In this document: positions 33,346 to 43,634 of the stretch, in pieces
How the letters are laid out: each line of letters opens with the position of its first letter
How positions within the stretch are numbered: position 1 is the first letter of the stretch
Assembly: GCF_954871325.1 (NCBI RefSeq)
Contig: NC_088777.1
Location: forward strand, 20,127,366 to 20,191,365
Length of the DNA: 64,000 bases
Source: Gordionus sp. m RMFG-2023
Taxonomy: Eukaryota; Nematomorpha; Gordioida; Chordodea; Parachordodidae
Direction: 5' to 3'
Position numbers and translations under genes: made by a program
Notes under the pieces: model-generated
What the model saw: the letters and a program-made list of their open reading frames with translations, nothing else
Told to the model about the DNA's origin: nothing
Database searches by the model: none

Positions 33346-34542
33346 TTGTTGAGGCATAATCTGTTTTCTCCGGATAATGACTCGGACTCGGGTACTGACG
33401 TATCGGAAAGCAATAATCAACATCCCCCGTTGATCCGTCCGACTGCTAGCGTTGCCGACGAGTCTGACACACCGTCTTTCTTGTCAGAGGACTCAGGGAT
33501 ACCGGAATGGTGGATCCCCTCTCCATCAACCGCCTCCCTTCCCTCCAGCAACTCAGGAAGTGACGACTCGGTTATGTCCATCATCGAGGAACTAGATGAT
33601 AGTATCTACAGTACTGATGATCCTGGTATGCCCCAGGTAGGATCCGTGGCAGCCCCCGATCTTACCGGTATCTTAGCCGGTATCAATCGACCAGGCAACC
33701 GTGGAATCTTCACGGACGCACAACTAGAGGCCCTTCCAACGCTGAACATCAGCACCGCCAGGCTTACTATAGGACCGCTCATGTCCAATTTCACCAAGAA
33801 AGTAGCCAGACGCGGATTTCAACTTAGACTGGACCACTTAAAAATAAACAATAATAATAACACCTTTTTCAGACACAATGGTCCAGTGGGCGTCCATAGG
33901 AAATACCGCGACATTATTCGCCAACTATTGGATGCCGAAATCATCGAACCTTCCGATGACCCATCGCAAATCTGTTCTCCGCTGTACGTGATTCCAAAGT
34001 CTGATGGCTCCCCACGTGTTATCAGTGACTTCGCGCAAGTATCCAAGAACTTCCTGCATTACCCCTTCAAGTTGAAGTCAATTCCACTGATGTCAACTAA
34101 GCTCGACCAGGCCAAGTATGCCTGTAAAATCGATATTCGCTCGGCCTTCTTCTCTATTCCTTTGGCCTCCAGCGTTCGCAAATTCTTTGGAGTCCGCTTT
34201 GATAATGCCAACTATGCATACAAAGTACTACCTATGGGGGCATCCTTCAGTCCATACTGTCTCCAATCTATAATACTTGATGCTTGCGCTAAGACAGTAA
34301 GAAATGCCTCATACAATGTTTACCTCGACGATATCCTCATCTATGGCGAAAATGAGTTCAACGTCAAATGGTCCACTAGGTCCCTGCGCTGCACCCTTGA
34401 AGGATGGGGCCTGCAAATTGCACTGGAAAAATCGGTCTTAGATCCTACGGACCAAATCACGTACCTGGGCATCCCGATCAACCTCACCACCAAGACGATC
34501 CAAGCGACACCAACACCCGAGCTAGGCTCGAAAAATGCTTAA
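33346..34542 (+). pseudogene. acidic linker and reverse transcriptase of the RT/RNase H element
   Basis: An acidic Ser-rich N-terminal region of about 125 residues precedes an RT with YVIPKSDGSPRVISDFAQVS (palm/fingers), ACKIDIRSAFFSIPL (first catalytic Asp), YKVLPMGASFSPYCLQSI and the YLDDILIYG box. LPMGASFSPYC differs from the LPFGL.NAP typical of Ty3/gypsy; it recalls DIRS/VIPER-type and hepadnaviral-type RTs (from memory; not resolved). The fragment is GC-rich and codon use is unlike the host exons. Confidence 0.8.
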
Positions 34543-34779
34543 GCATATTCCGTCGACATTCTTACCAACACTTAGAGCTTGGACGTGAACTAGCCGCCAA
34601 AGTACTTGGGGTGGTCAATCACTATGCATACATCATCACGGGCATGTCCCGGCTATTCTCACCATATTACATAACCATGAATGGTGCAGCCTTAACGCCA
34701 ATAACGGACACATACCTGGCCTTTCGCAAAGCAGGGGCAATCATTAACGCCATGAAAGAGCCTTTAGCCCTCCGATACT

Positions 34780-35378
34780 ATGCAAACACTCCCGTCTACA
34801 CAGACGCATCCAACTCCCACATCGGCATCTCCCTTTGGGAAACAGAAGTGACCTCGTTCACCTTCAACGAAGCATGTTTATTATTCGATATCCCAATGCA
34901 TGCCGTACAACACATCAACGCTAAAGAGGTATTAGCAGTTGGAATGGGAGCTACCCTTTCTCTCAGCCGAGGGCATCGACCAATGATCTTCACCGACTCT
35001 ACCGTAGCTTACTACTCATACAAGAAGGGAGGATCTCGCTCGCCCTCTATAGAGATCGTAATTACGCAAATCCTGCTAAAAATAGGACTTGCACACTTCA
35101 CTAGCATGGCACAGAACATCCAATGGGTACCCTCTGATGAAAACCCAGCAGACAAACCGTCTCGCACCTGGATGGCCCCGAGAGCACAACTAGACCTGTT
35201 CGGGGACGAGATATTATCCGGGGACGTCTTATTACAACAAGAAGAAATCTCTCTGTTTGGAGAAGAATCATCTGTTAGTACCCCGTCAATCATATCCGAT
35301 TTACCAAGCATGAACACTACAATATCCTACCAATGGGATCAATTATCTATTAACTCTGCTGAATTAGCAAACAATTAA
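34780..35378 (+). pseudogene. RNase H of the RT/RNase H element
   Basis: VYTDASNSHIGISLW gives the first RNase H aspartate, HINAKEVLAVGMGA the glutamate, MIFTDSTVAYYSYKKGG the next aspartate and IQWVPSDENPADKPSR the C-terminal motif. Endings of the type NPAD.PSR occur in RNase H domains of DIRS-like and hepadnaviral polymerases and differ from the ADALSR ending of Ty3/gypsy. After it comes a tail without a recognised integrase or recombinase. Confidence 0.75.
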
Positions 35379-35400
35379 ATCAAAATTCAGAAAACAATAC

Positions 35401-35560
35401 AAAACACTCAGAACGAATCTTCCCCTTTATTATATTATATAAATAGTTATATCTATCGGTTTAAATTCATTATTGTTTTTCTCTATATTTGTTATATACA
35501 AAATTTTGATTTAATAAAAGCCTTGGATGCCAAAGCCATAAAGGCCACTGTTTATATTCT
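35401..35560. other. AT-rich junction between the RT/RNase H element and the composite array
   Basis: No gene. It contains AATAAAAG near 35514, a possible polyadenylation signal of the upstream element. Confidence 0.35.
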
Positions 35561-36100
35561 CTCCGAATATATTCACTTCGCTTATATTCGCTCTGCTTGT
35601 ATTCGCTCCGCTTATATTCTCGCAACGCTTATATTCACTCAGCTTACAATCTCTTCGCTCATATTCGCTGCTTGTTAAATTTGCAACATTTAAAAAATTA
35701 TTGTAGTGACTGCATTTTTGCTTTTATATTTAGGTATATAAACATAATTTGTTTTAGGATTTGATAATTTAATTTTTATCCATTAAAGAAATATTTTTAG
35801 TATTATTATGTTATATTTCACAGAATCAAATTAATAAGGTATAATAATAAATTATCTTAATATGTGGTAATAATAATTTGTTTATAATAATACTATAATT
35901 GTATAATGCCTTATAATGTTTTGGCCTAAATTAGTTCCTTTATATACTTTCTGCTTATCTATGTAATGCCTATATACGCTTTGTTTATATACGCTCCGCT
36001 TATATTAGCTCAGCTTATATTTCGCTCCACCCAGCTTATTTTCGCTTCCCTTATATTCGCTCCGCTTAAATTCGTATCGTTTATATTCGCTAGGCTACGC

Positions 36101-36420
36101 TCCGCTTATATTCGCTACGCTCCGCTTATATTCGCTACGTTCCGCTTATATTCGCTACGCTCCGCTTATATTCGCTACGCTCCGCTTATATTTGCTACGC
36201 TCCGCTTATATTCGCTACGCTCCGCTTATATTCGCTACGCTCCGCTTATATTCGCTACGCTCCGCTTATATTCGCTACGCTCCGCTTATATTCGCTACGC
36301 TCCGCTTATATTCGCTACGCTCCGCTTATATTCGCTACGCTCCGCTTATATTCGCTACGCTCCACTTATATTCGATACGCTCCGCTTAAATTCGCTACGC
36401 TCCGCTTATATTCGTTACGC
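36101..36420. repeat. 20-bp minisatellite, about 16 nearly identical units
   Basis: TCCGCTTATATTCGCTACGC repeats head to tail with only single substitutions in a few units (for example T for C near 36190). This is far more uniform than the surrounding 15-bp units, which implies a recent expansion or homogenisation. Confidence 0.95.
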
Positions 36421-39003
36421 TTTTATTCGCTCCTCCTAGGAAACGTTCGCTAAAATATGTATTACTTTTAACAAATTATTGTAGTGATTTGTATTATTTT
36501 CAAGGCATATAAACAATATCTGTTATAAAATTGGATATTATAAATTTTAGCCATAAAAAATATTTTATTTTATTTTATTATGATAGATTTTATAGAAAGA
36601 AATAGGTAGAATTAAATTATCTAAATATGGGTAATAAAGATTTATGTCCAATAATACTCTAATTATATATTGCCTTATAATGAGGCCAAAATTTGTTCCT
36701 TTTATACTTTCTGCATATATACGCCCCATTTATATTCTATCCGCTTATATTCGCTCCGCTTAAATTTGAATTACTTTTACCAAATTATTGTAGTGACTGC
36801 ATTTTTACTTTTATTTTTAAGGCATATAGACATTAATTGTTTTAGAATTATTTAATTAACCATTTAAGAAATATTTACAGAATCAAATTCATAAGGTAGA
36901 ATTAAAATATCTATTATATAATGCCTTATAATGTTATGCCTTAAATTTGTTCTTTTATATTCGATACGCTTATATTTGCCCAGCTTATATTCACTCCTTA
37001 TATAGGCGCTCCGCTTATATTCGTCCCGCTTATATTTGCTTAGCTTACATATCGCTCCACTTATATTCGTTCCACTTATGTTCCTTTCGCATAAATTTGT
37101 ACCGATTATATTCTCTCCGCTTATATTCGTTAAACTTATATTTCATTCCCCTTATATATTCACCCAACTTATATTCGCTTCGTCGATATTAGTTCCGTTT
37201 AAATTCTCATCGCTTATTCGCTCCGCTTATATTTACTCCTCTTATAATCGTTCGCTAAAATATGTATTACTTTTAACAAAATATTTTAGTGACTACATTT
37301 TAGCTCTTATTTTCAAGGCATACAAACTTAATCTGTTATAGAATTGGATATTTCAATTTTTCGCCATTAAAGAAATATTTTTATTTTATTATGATAAATT
37401 TTACAGAAAAAAATTCATAAGGTAGAATTAAAATATCTAAATTTGGGAAATAATGATTTATGTCTAATAATATTTTAATTATATAATGACTTATAATGTT
37501 AAGGATTAGCTCTCTTATATATGTTCTGCATAAATATACTCCGCATATATACGCTCCGTTTATATTCACTCCACTTCTATTAGCTCCGCTTATATTCGCT
37601 TTTATTAGAATCGCTGTGCTTAAATTTGAATTACTTTTACCAAATTATTATAGTGTCCATTTTGGCCTTATTTTTTAGGCATTATTTTTAATTTTTGGAA
37701 GGCAATATAAGTTTTAGAATTTAATATTTTAATTTATAACCATTAAAGTAATATTTTTTGTTTTAATATGATATATTTAGAATCAAATTTATAAAGTAGA
37801 ATTAAAATATGTATTATATAATGCTCTATAATGTTATGTCATAAATTGATTCCCTTATATTCTCTTCTTATATATTCGCTCCGCTTATATTCGCCCGGCT
37901 TATATTCACTCAGCTTATAATCGCTCCGCTTATATTCGCTCCGATATTCGCATCTCTTATAATCGCGTTAAATTTGAATTACATTTAACAAATTATTGAA
38001 ATGACTTCATTTTAGGCATATGTACATAATTTGTTTTAGGATTTGATATTTTAATTTTTAACCATTATGGAAATATTTTTAGTATTATTATGTTATATTT
38101 TACAGAATCAAATTAATAAGGTATAATAAATTATCTTAATATGGGATAATAGTTATTTGTATATAATAAATTATATAATGCCTTATAATGTTTTGACCTT
38201 AATTAGTTCCCTTATTTTTTTTATTTTTTTTTTTCTCTTTAGCTTTCACCTTTTCTGGTGGTAAGCTCCTTCAACATCTCTCTCCACTTTATTTCATACA
38301 ATCTCTTTTATCTAATTTATACTTCTTTATATTGGCTCTAACCTTATGGCCCCATTGAAGTTTTGGCATTCCTCTTTTACGTTTGCCCATCATTTCCAAA
38401 CTCTCAACCTTATTTCCTATGTAGTTCATAGGCCATCTCATTGTGTGCCCATACCACCTAAGTCTGTTTACCATTAACTTAGTCTTAATGGACACTACCT
38501 TTAAACTACTTAGTATTTTTATACTGCGCACTTTATCCTTTCTTGTTACCCCAGCAATCATCCTCAGCATTCTCATCTCCATAGTTTGTAGACTTCTCTC
38601 GTCTGATTCTTTGGTTGGCCATGTTTTCGAACTATATAGAATAGTTGGTTGTACTATGGAACTGTAAATTTTTCCCTTTAATTTGTGTGGGATTCTTTTG
38701 TCAAATAGCGCTCCAGATAAAGATCTTAACTTTAACCACCCTTGATTAATTTTACTCTTTATCTCTTTTTCTATTGTGCCGTTTGTTTATATAGTGGAGC
38801 CCAAATATTCGCAGCTTTCAATTGCCGATATCTGCCATTCATTTATATCAATAATCTCTGTTTCATCTCCTCCTATCACCATATACTCCGTCTTTTCTCT
38901 ATTTACTGTTAGTCCGTGCTTTTCTAGGATATTTATCCAACTCACTAATCTTTCTTTCATTTCATCCTTGGATTCGGCAAGTATCAAATATCATCTGCAA
39001 ATA

Positions 39004-39480
39004 TCATATTCCACGGGATTGTTTGAGGTATAGTGCTAATACATCTATTACTGTAATGAAGAGAATTGGGCTGAGAGCCGATCCTTGATGAACTCCTTCG
39101 GCTATTGTGAAGCCTGCTGAAGTACCTGTTGTGCTACGGACCATTGTTGTATGGCCAATATAGATATACATATCCTGTATTATTCTTATATATTTTTCGG
39201 GAACCTTTTTGTGGCGTAGCGCCCACCAGATAAGTTTTCTTGGGATTCTATCGTAGGCCTTTTCTAGATCGAGAAAGACCATGTGTAGCTTTTTGTTCTT
39301 TTCCCTGTATTTTTCACTCATTTGCTTAATTGTGTGGATAGCATCAGTTGTCGATCTTCCAGGCATAAAGCCAAACTGAGTCTCTCCTATTTCGATTATG
39401 TCTCTTAATCTTTTTTCTATTATTTTTTCGTATAGTTTTAGACAGTGTGACATTAGTTTTATGCCCCTGTAATTTTGACA
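39004..39480 (-). pseudogene. reverse transcriptase segment of the RTE-like LINE
   Basis: Best preserved part of the LINE: 149 codons from [16 protein letters not shown] through [55 protein letters not shown] and [18 protein letters not shown]. The Asp in [10 protein letters not shown] is the first catalytic residue. The YADD-type box that should follow is not readable in this frame; the text resumes near 38990 as DDMILAES-like. Confidence 0.9.
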
Positions 39481-39485
39481 ATTGT

Positions 39486-41264
39486 GTGGATCCTAGGCCT
39501 ATTCAAAAACGAATTCGAATTGAATAGTGCATTATTCATATTCGATTCGTTTAAACGAATCGAATAATTTACTATTTGAATTCGTACGAATAATAAAATC
39601 TACTATTTGTATTCGATTCGAATTATTCGAACGAATTAATTTTTTTAATAAAATAAATCATACTCAAATATATTAACAAATTTTTTTATTATAAATTTGA
39701 TTTTAAACAGAAAAAATTATAATAATATGTAATCAATAATCTGATAATAAATAATATATAATCAAGTTATAAACAAAATTAAAATGTATATTATTAATTT
39801 AATTTATAATTTTAGCCAATTTTTAAGGCAAAGAGTTTTTCTTTTATTTTCTTCCTTATATGACATGCGGTTTTTTGACAATAAATTAGTTCCAACTGAG
39901 AAAAGCCTTTCACAAGCAGTTGATGTTCCTTGTATAGATAGATAATCCCTTGCCATTTTCGAGAGCATGGGGATCCGATATGCATTTGCCTTCCACCACA
40001 TACGAATCATTCTAATAATGTTTCTTAGTTTTATAATTGAAGGATCTAAAATTTTTAAAATTACTTTGGATATTAAATTAATTACATGAGCAAAGCATCG
40101 GATGTGCCCTATTTTTATTAATGGATATTTTAAAGAAAATGTATCAATAAATGTTTTATTATTAGTTGCATTATCTAAAGTTATATAAAAATTTTTATTC
40201 TCTAAATTATAAATTTTAATTATTTTAACAAAGGCTTTAATTATATTTGAATGTGTTTCATTTATTGTACTGACATCCAAAATTATGTTATTTATTTTAA
40301 AATTATCATCAATAAAATGGGCTATTAGCCCTAAAAAAGGAACCTGTGTTGCTAGTCTAAATATCAGATGAAAAATTAATCTGACTTTTAATTTTATATA
40401 TTTTTCCTTTACCAACTGTTCTTTTTCTGCAAATATATTATACTGCAATTTAAGAGTATTGGAGCATATTATTTACAGAACAATCAAGATCACTTATAAA
40501 ATTTTTAAAATCATTTGAATTAATAATTTTAAAAGGTATATTATTATTTATCAATAATTTTAATAAATTATCCTTAAAATTAATTATTTCTGAAGAATTT
40601 GGTGTAGACTTTATGTCAATTTTATTATATTTTTACTAAGGTGTGAATGAAACCTATTATAATGAATAATAAGAGGAGATGTTGTTTTGCCTTTACATTT
40701 TATAATACTCTTGCAATGATTGCAAGCAGCCTTTTCACCGTCTTTAAGGATTTGTTATTGATCCCATATGATTGCTCTCTTTTGTGAGGAAATTTTCTCA
40801 TCTTCAACATCAAGCATAATTTCATCAGAAGCCTTCTCCTCTAACATAATTAGGCTAGCTAACAATAATTATTGTAGAGATGTAATATATTTTTATATAC
40901 CTCTGGTTTATGTAATTTTTATTATAATTTATTATGAGATTCAAAAAATAAACTTTTCGTGAGATTCAAAAAATGTGGCAAATAAAAATTTAAATTTTCA
41001 TTAGAAATTTTTGAATTTGTGCTAGAATTTTTATAAACACAAACACATCACCTGTCAGATTGGCAGGTCAACAAATATAATGACAAATGTTAGATTTATT
41101 AAACAATTTATTAAATATTACGAATAATTCGTTTTATTCGAATCGAATAAATGATTATTCGTATTCAGATAAAACAAATAATTTATTATTCGTATTCGTA
41201 ATTATTATTAGATTCGAATTATTCGCATCGAATCGAATTATTTTTGAATAGGCCTAGTGGATCC
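39486..41264 (-). mobile_element. hAT transposon inserted in the LINE
   Basis: The element is 39494-41256 (1763 bp). A perfect target duplication GTGGATCC flanks it (39486-39493, 41257-41264). Inverted ends are TAGGCCTATTCAAAAA and TTTTTGAATAGGCCTA, followed inside by AATTCGAATCGAAT subterminal repeats on both sides. A minus-strand transposase remnant is inside. Related AATTCGAATCGAAT sequence occurs around 1690-2850. Confidence 0.97.
39804..40830 (-). pseudogene. hAT transposase remnant
   Basis: N-terminal BED-type zinc finger text near 40800-40690 (RAIIWDQ, then GEKAACNHCKSIIKCKG). The frame 40448-39804 gives IAHFIDDNFKINNIILDVST, FYITLDNATNNKTFIDTF, HIRCFAHVINLISKVIL and a C-terminal dimerisation region with MARDYLSIQGTSTACERLFS and VGTNLLSKNRMS. 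Order and motifs are those of hAT transposases. The stretch between the finger and the core is decayed, with a stop within the finger-side frame. Confidence 0.9.
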
Positions 41265-41532
41265 CCTTTATTTTTGAAGATAGGAACTAGATAGCTCTGC
41301 CTCCATTTTTGGGAACCTCTTCATTTCAATAATTCGTTTTATTCGAATCGAATAAATGATTATTCGTATTCAGATAAAACAAATAATTCATTATTCGTAT
41401 TCGTAATTATTATTAGATTCGAATTATTCGAATCGAATCGAATTATTTTTGAATAGGCCTAGTGGATCCCCTTTATTTTTGAAGATAGGAACTAGATAGC
41501 TCTGCTTCCATTTTTGGGAACCTATTCATTTC
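41123..41532. repeat. 205-bp tandem duplication across the hAT/LINE junction
   Basis: 41123-41327 and 41328-41532 are near-identical; each contains the right hAT end TTTTTGAATAGGCCTA, the target duplication GTGGATCC and adjoining LINE sequence up to GGGAACCT. Only a few substitutions separate them. Confidence 0.95.
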
Positions 41533-42049
41533 CAAGTATTTTATTGTACAGATTTTTGAGGAGATGTATTCCATCATATCCTAGTGCTTTAAGGCTTTCT
41601 AATATAATATCGTCAGGACCATTAGCTTTGTTGTTTTTCATATGCTTGAGGCATGTGATTATTTCTTGTTCTGTTATAGGTCGTACAAGGTTTTGACATG
41701 GGGAGTGTTCGTCTAGATCTAGTATGTGAGGATTAAAGTTGAGAAGCTACTGAAAATATTCTTTCCATCTATTCATTATTTCTTTTTCCATTATTATCAA
41801 TTTCCCATCTTATTTTTGATTACTTTCGGAGCTCCATTTATATCCCTAGAGTTCTTTTCTCGCTGTTTGGCTAATCTGTATATTTTATTTTGCCCTTCTT
41901 AGGTATGTAGATCTTAGTACATGTCATCGTATGCCATAGATTTGGCCCTAGCCACCGCTTTGTAGCTATTTACTTGGATTTTTTATTATATACCTTCTGC
42001 TTATCTACGCTAAGCCTATACACGCTTCGTTTATATCCACCCGCTTATA

Positions 42050-42270
42050 TTTGCTTAGTTTATATTTCGCTTTACTTATATTCGCACTGTTTATATTCGT
42101 ACTGTTTATATTCGTACTGTTTATTCGTACTGTTTATATTTGTACTGTTTATATTCGTACTGTTTATATTCGTACTGTTTATATTCGTACTGTTTATATT
42201 CGTACTGTTTATATTCGTACTGTTTTTATTCGTACTGTTTATATTCGTACTGCTTATATTCGAACTTCTT
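42050..42270. repeat. 15-bp minisatellite
   Basis: About 14 units of TATATTCGTACTGTT, a variant of the CTTATATTCGCTCCG unit on the left side of the LINE. One unit is shortened (TTATTCGTACTG near 42121). Confidence 0.9.
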
Positions 42271-42546
42271 ATATTCGACTTATCACTTGGCTCCACTTAT
42301 AATCGTTCGCTAAAATATGTATATTTAACAAATTATTGTAGTAACTACATTTTATAACTGCAATAATTTGAAAGTTGTTCTTTAGCCAGTTTACAAGGAG
42401 CTAAAAATCTTATAAATATTGTTAATATATCTAGTATTAACAATAATATTTGAATATATACTGTAAAAAAAATGTCTTAAAATAATATTTTATATTTAAA
42501 AAAAAAATTTTATTAAAAAATTTAGTTTATTTCCGAAATATATGAA

Positions 42547-43347
42547 CAGAGTTGTAAAGAAATACTTTAAAAATATATCTAGATGCCGAAACATCCCAAA
42601 ATGAGTCATAAAGTTATATCGACAAAAAAGTATTGACTTACATTCCTAGAAATGCATCTATATTCAGATATAACTATCTCCAAAATGAAAAATTATTATG
42701 GTACAAGTATGCATTATAGCTAATTTAGGATTCTATTGATAAAATTTATTTTAAAGTTTGTTAACAAAATTCAGTTGATATATATACAAAATATATAATT
42801 AAATGATAATAATTGTTGAATTTTAAATATGTAATTAAATGATTATAAATAATAATTGTTAGATTTCAGTAATAGAACATTCTCAAAATTTTTATCATGG
42901 CATCCCCATTTATTTGTAAAAACTTTTTAACCACGCTAAAGAGTCTTTCCACCGGAACACTTAACCTCAGAGTGGTGTTAAATTTTATGAATAATACATT
43001 TATACTGAAAAAAAAAATTAAATTATTTTTAAGGAGTTATCTGTTTACAATCAGTTGGAAACTTTAATAGCTCATCAACTATAATTTAAAAGCTACCATG
43101 TTTTCGTCATCAATTATTCAAAATAAAATTTGTCTCGTTAGTTCTTAAGAATTTAATGACATAATATTAAATGAATTGAATTCTGACATTATTATTTTAA
43201 TATAATAAAACGTAACATAAAATTTTATCAAAATTTATCTAAACAGATAATTTCAAATATATTTAATTACATATACTTATTATAAAAGTGTATCTAGTAA
43301 GAGATACAGATACCACATTTTTGTATCTAGATACTTTAACAACTCTG
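42547..43347 (-). mobile_element. hAT element with CAGAGTTGT ends
   Basis: Begins CAGAGTTGTAAAG and ends CTTTAACAACTCTG; ATATCTAGAT and GTATCTAGATAC-type repeats lie just inside. The minus strand at 42965-42890 codes RLSVPVERLFSVVKKFLQ, the C-terminal dimerisation region of hAT transposases. Clear target duplication is lacking. Ends resemble those of the hAT at 21466-22876 and of the one beginning at 62496. Confidence 0.75.
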
Positions 43348-43634
43348 ACAATAACCATTATCTTATTTAGAGGGAGTTTAATGAATAATTCCAAAAAAAT
43401 AACCTTCCAAATTAATGAGAATTATACATACATAATATTTATCCATATTAGAAGAATAACTATAAAATATAAATCATCAAAATTAAATGGTAAAGGCATT
43501 TATTAGTTAGACATTATTGTAATTCATTGCAAAATTAAATCTTACATAATCAATATTAAATATCTATCAAATTATTACATTTCAAAGATTACTTAGATTA
43601 GGCAAATATAATTTAATTTTTTTCTGATGACTAC

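Larger units (their letters stand above)
29900..35400 (+). mobile_element. RT/RNase H retroelement fossil, DIRS-like or divergent, split by a hAT
   Basis: Parts: a Pro-rich first frame (29939-30561), then beyond the hAT insertion (30562-33237) an acidic linker, a reverse transcriptase and an RNase H. No protease, integrase or tyrosine recombinase was recognised, and no terminal repeats were found by eye, so start and end are approximate. The coding parts are far richer in GC than the host. The element is interrupted and broken (about two breaks besides the hAT), but its RT and RNase H are among the best preserved retroelement pieces in the window, so it is younger than the two gypsy fossils. 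Confidence 0.75.
38215..41985 (-). mobile_element. RTE-clade LINE, 5'-truncated, split by a hAT
   Basis: Reading on the minus strand, 41950-41540 codes the region before RT (KIYRLAKQREKNSRDINGAP, RWKEYF, ITEQEIITCLKHMKNNKANG, PDDIILESLK), then FKNKG at the hAT junction, [58 protein letters not shown] and [17 protein letters not shown]. After a break comes 38987-38787 (LTVNREKTEYMVIGGDETEI) and 38582-38289 (VNRLRWYGHTMRWP, GKRKRGMPKLQWG). This is RTE-type. The endonuclease is missing (5' truncation), the polymerase box has decayed between segments, and stops and frameshifts are present. An A-rich tail lies at 38234-38215. Confidence 0.9.
35560..42365. repeat. composite array: conserved blocks of about 250 bp alternating with 15/20-bp minisatellites
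   Basis: Blocks share CAAATTATTGTAGTGACTGC, then AAGGCATATAAACA-like text, a TTTTAGAATTTGATATT-like segment, AAAGAAATATTT, and ATAATGCCTTATAATGTT, ending AAATTTGTTCCTTTTATA. Copies occur at about 35660-35950, 36450-36710, 36760-36955, 37260-37510, 37620-37860, 37970-38215 and, partly, 42310-42365. Between them are minisatellites based on CTTATATTCGCTCCG. The LINE at 38216-41985 splits the array; array sequence resumes at 41986 with TTATATACCTTCTGC as in the block at 35940. Long open frames here (35966-36439, 36947-37341, 41974-42357) arise because unit lengths are multiples of three or stop-poor; they are not genes. Confidence 0.85.

Noticed and set aside
36101-36420. CRISPR-like array
   Set aside because: Units are contiguous without unique spacers and the organism is an animal; it is a minisatellite.
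35966-36439. 157-codon open frame with repeated SAYIRYAPLIFATLRLYSLR
   Set aside because: It is the translation of the 15/20-bp minisatellite; overlapping frames are equally open and the text is a pure product of the repeat, with no flanking gene signals.
38443-39033. Plus-strand frames of 74 and 85 codons
   Set aside because: Antisense to the RTE-like LINE.
41974-42357. Frames of repeated LFIFV or TVYIR units, and on the other strand NSTNI units
   Set aside because: Product of the 15-bp TATATTCGTACTGTT array; a 15-bp unit keeps frames open without coding.
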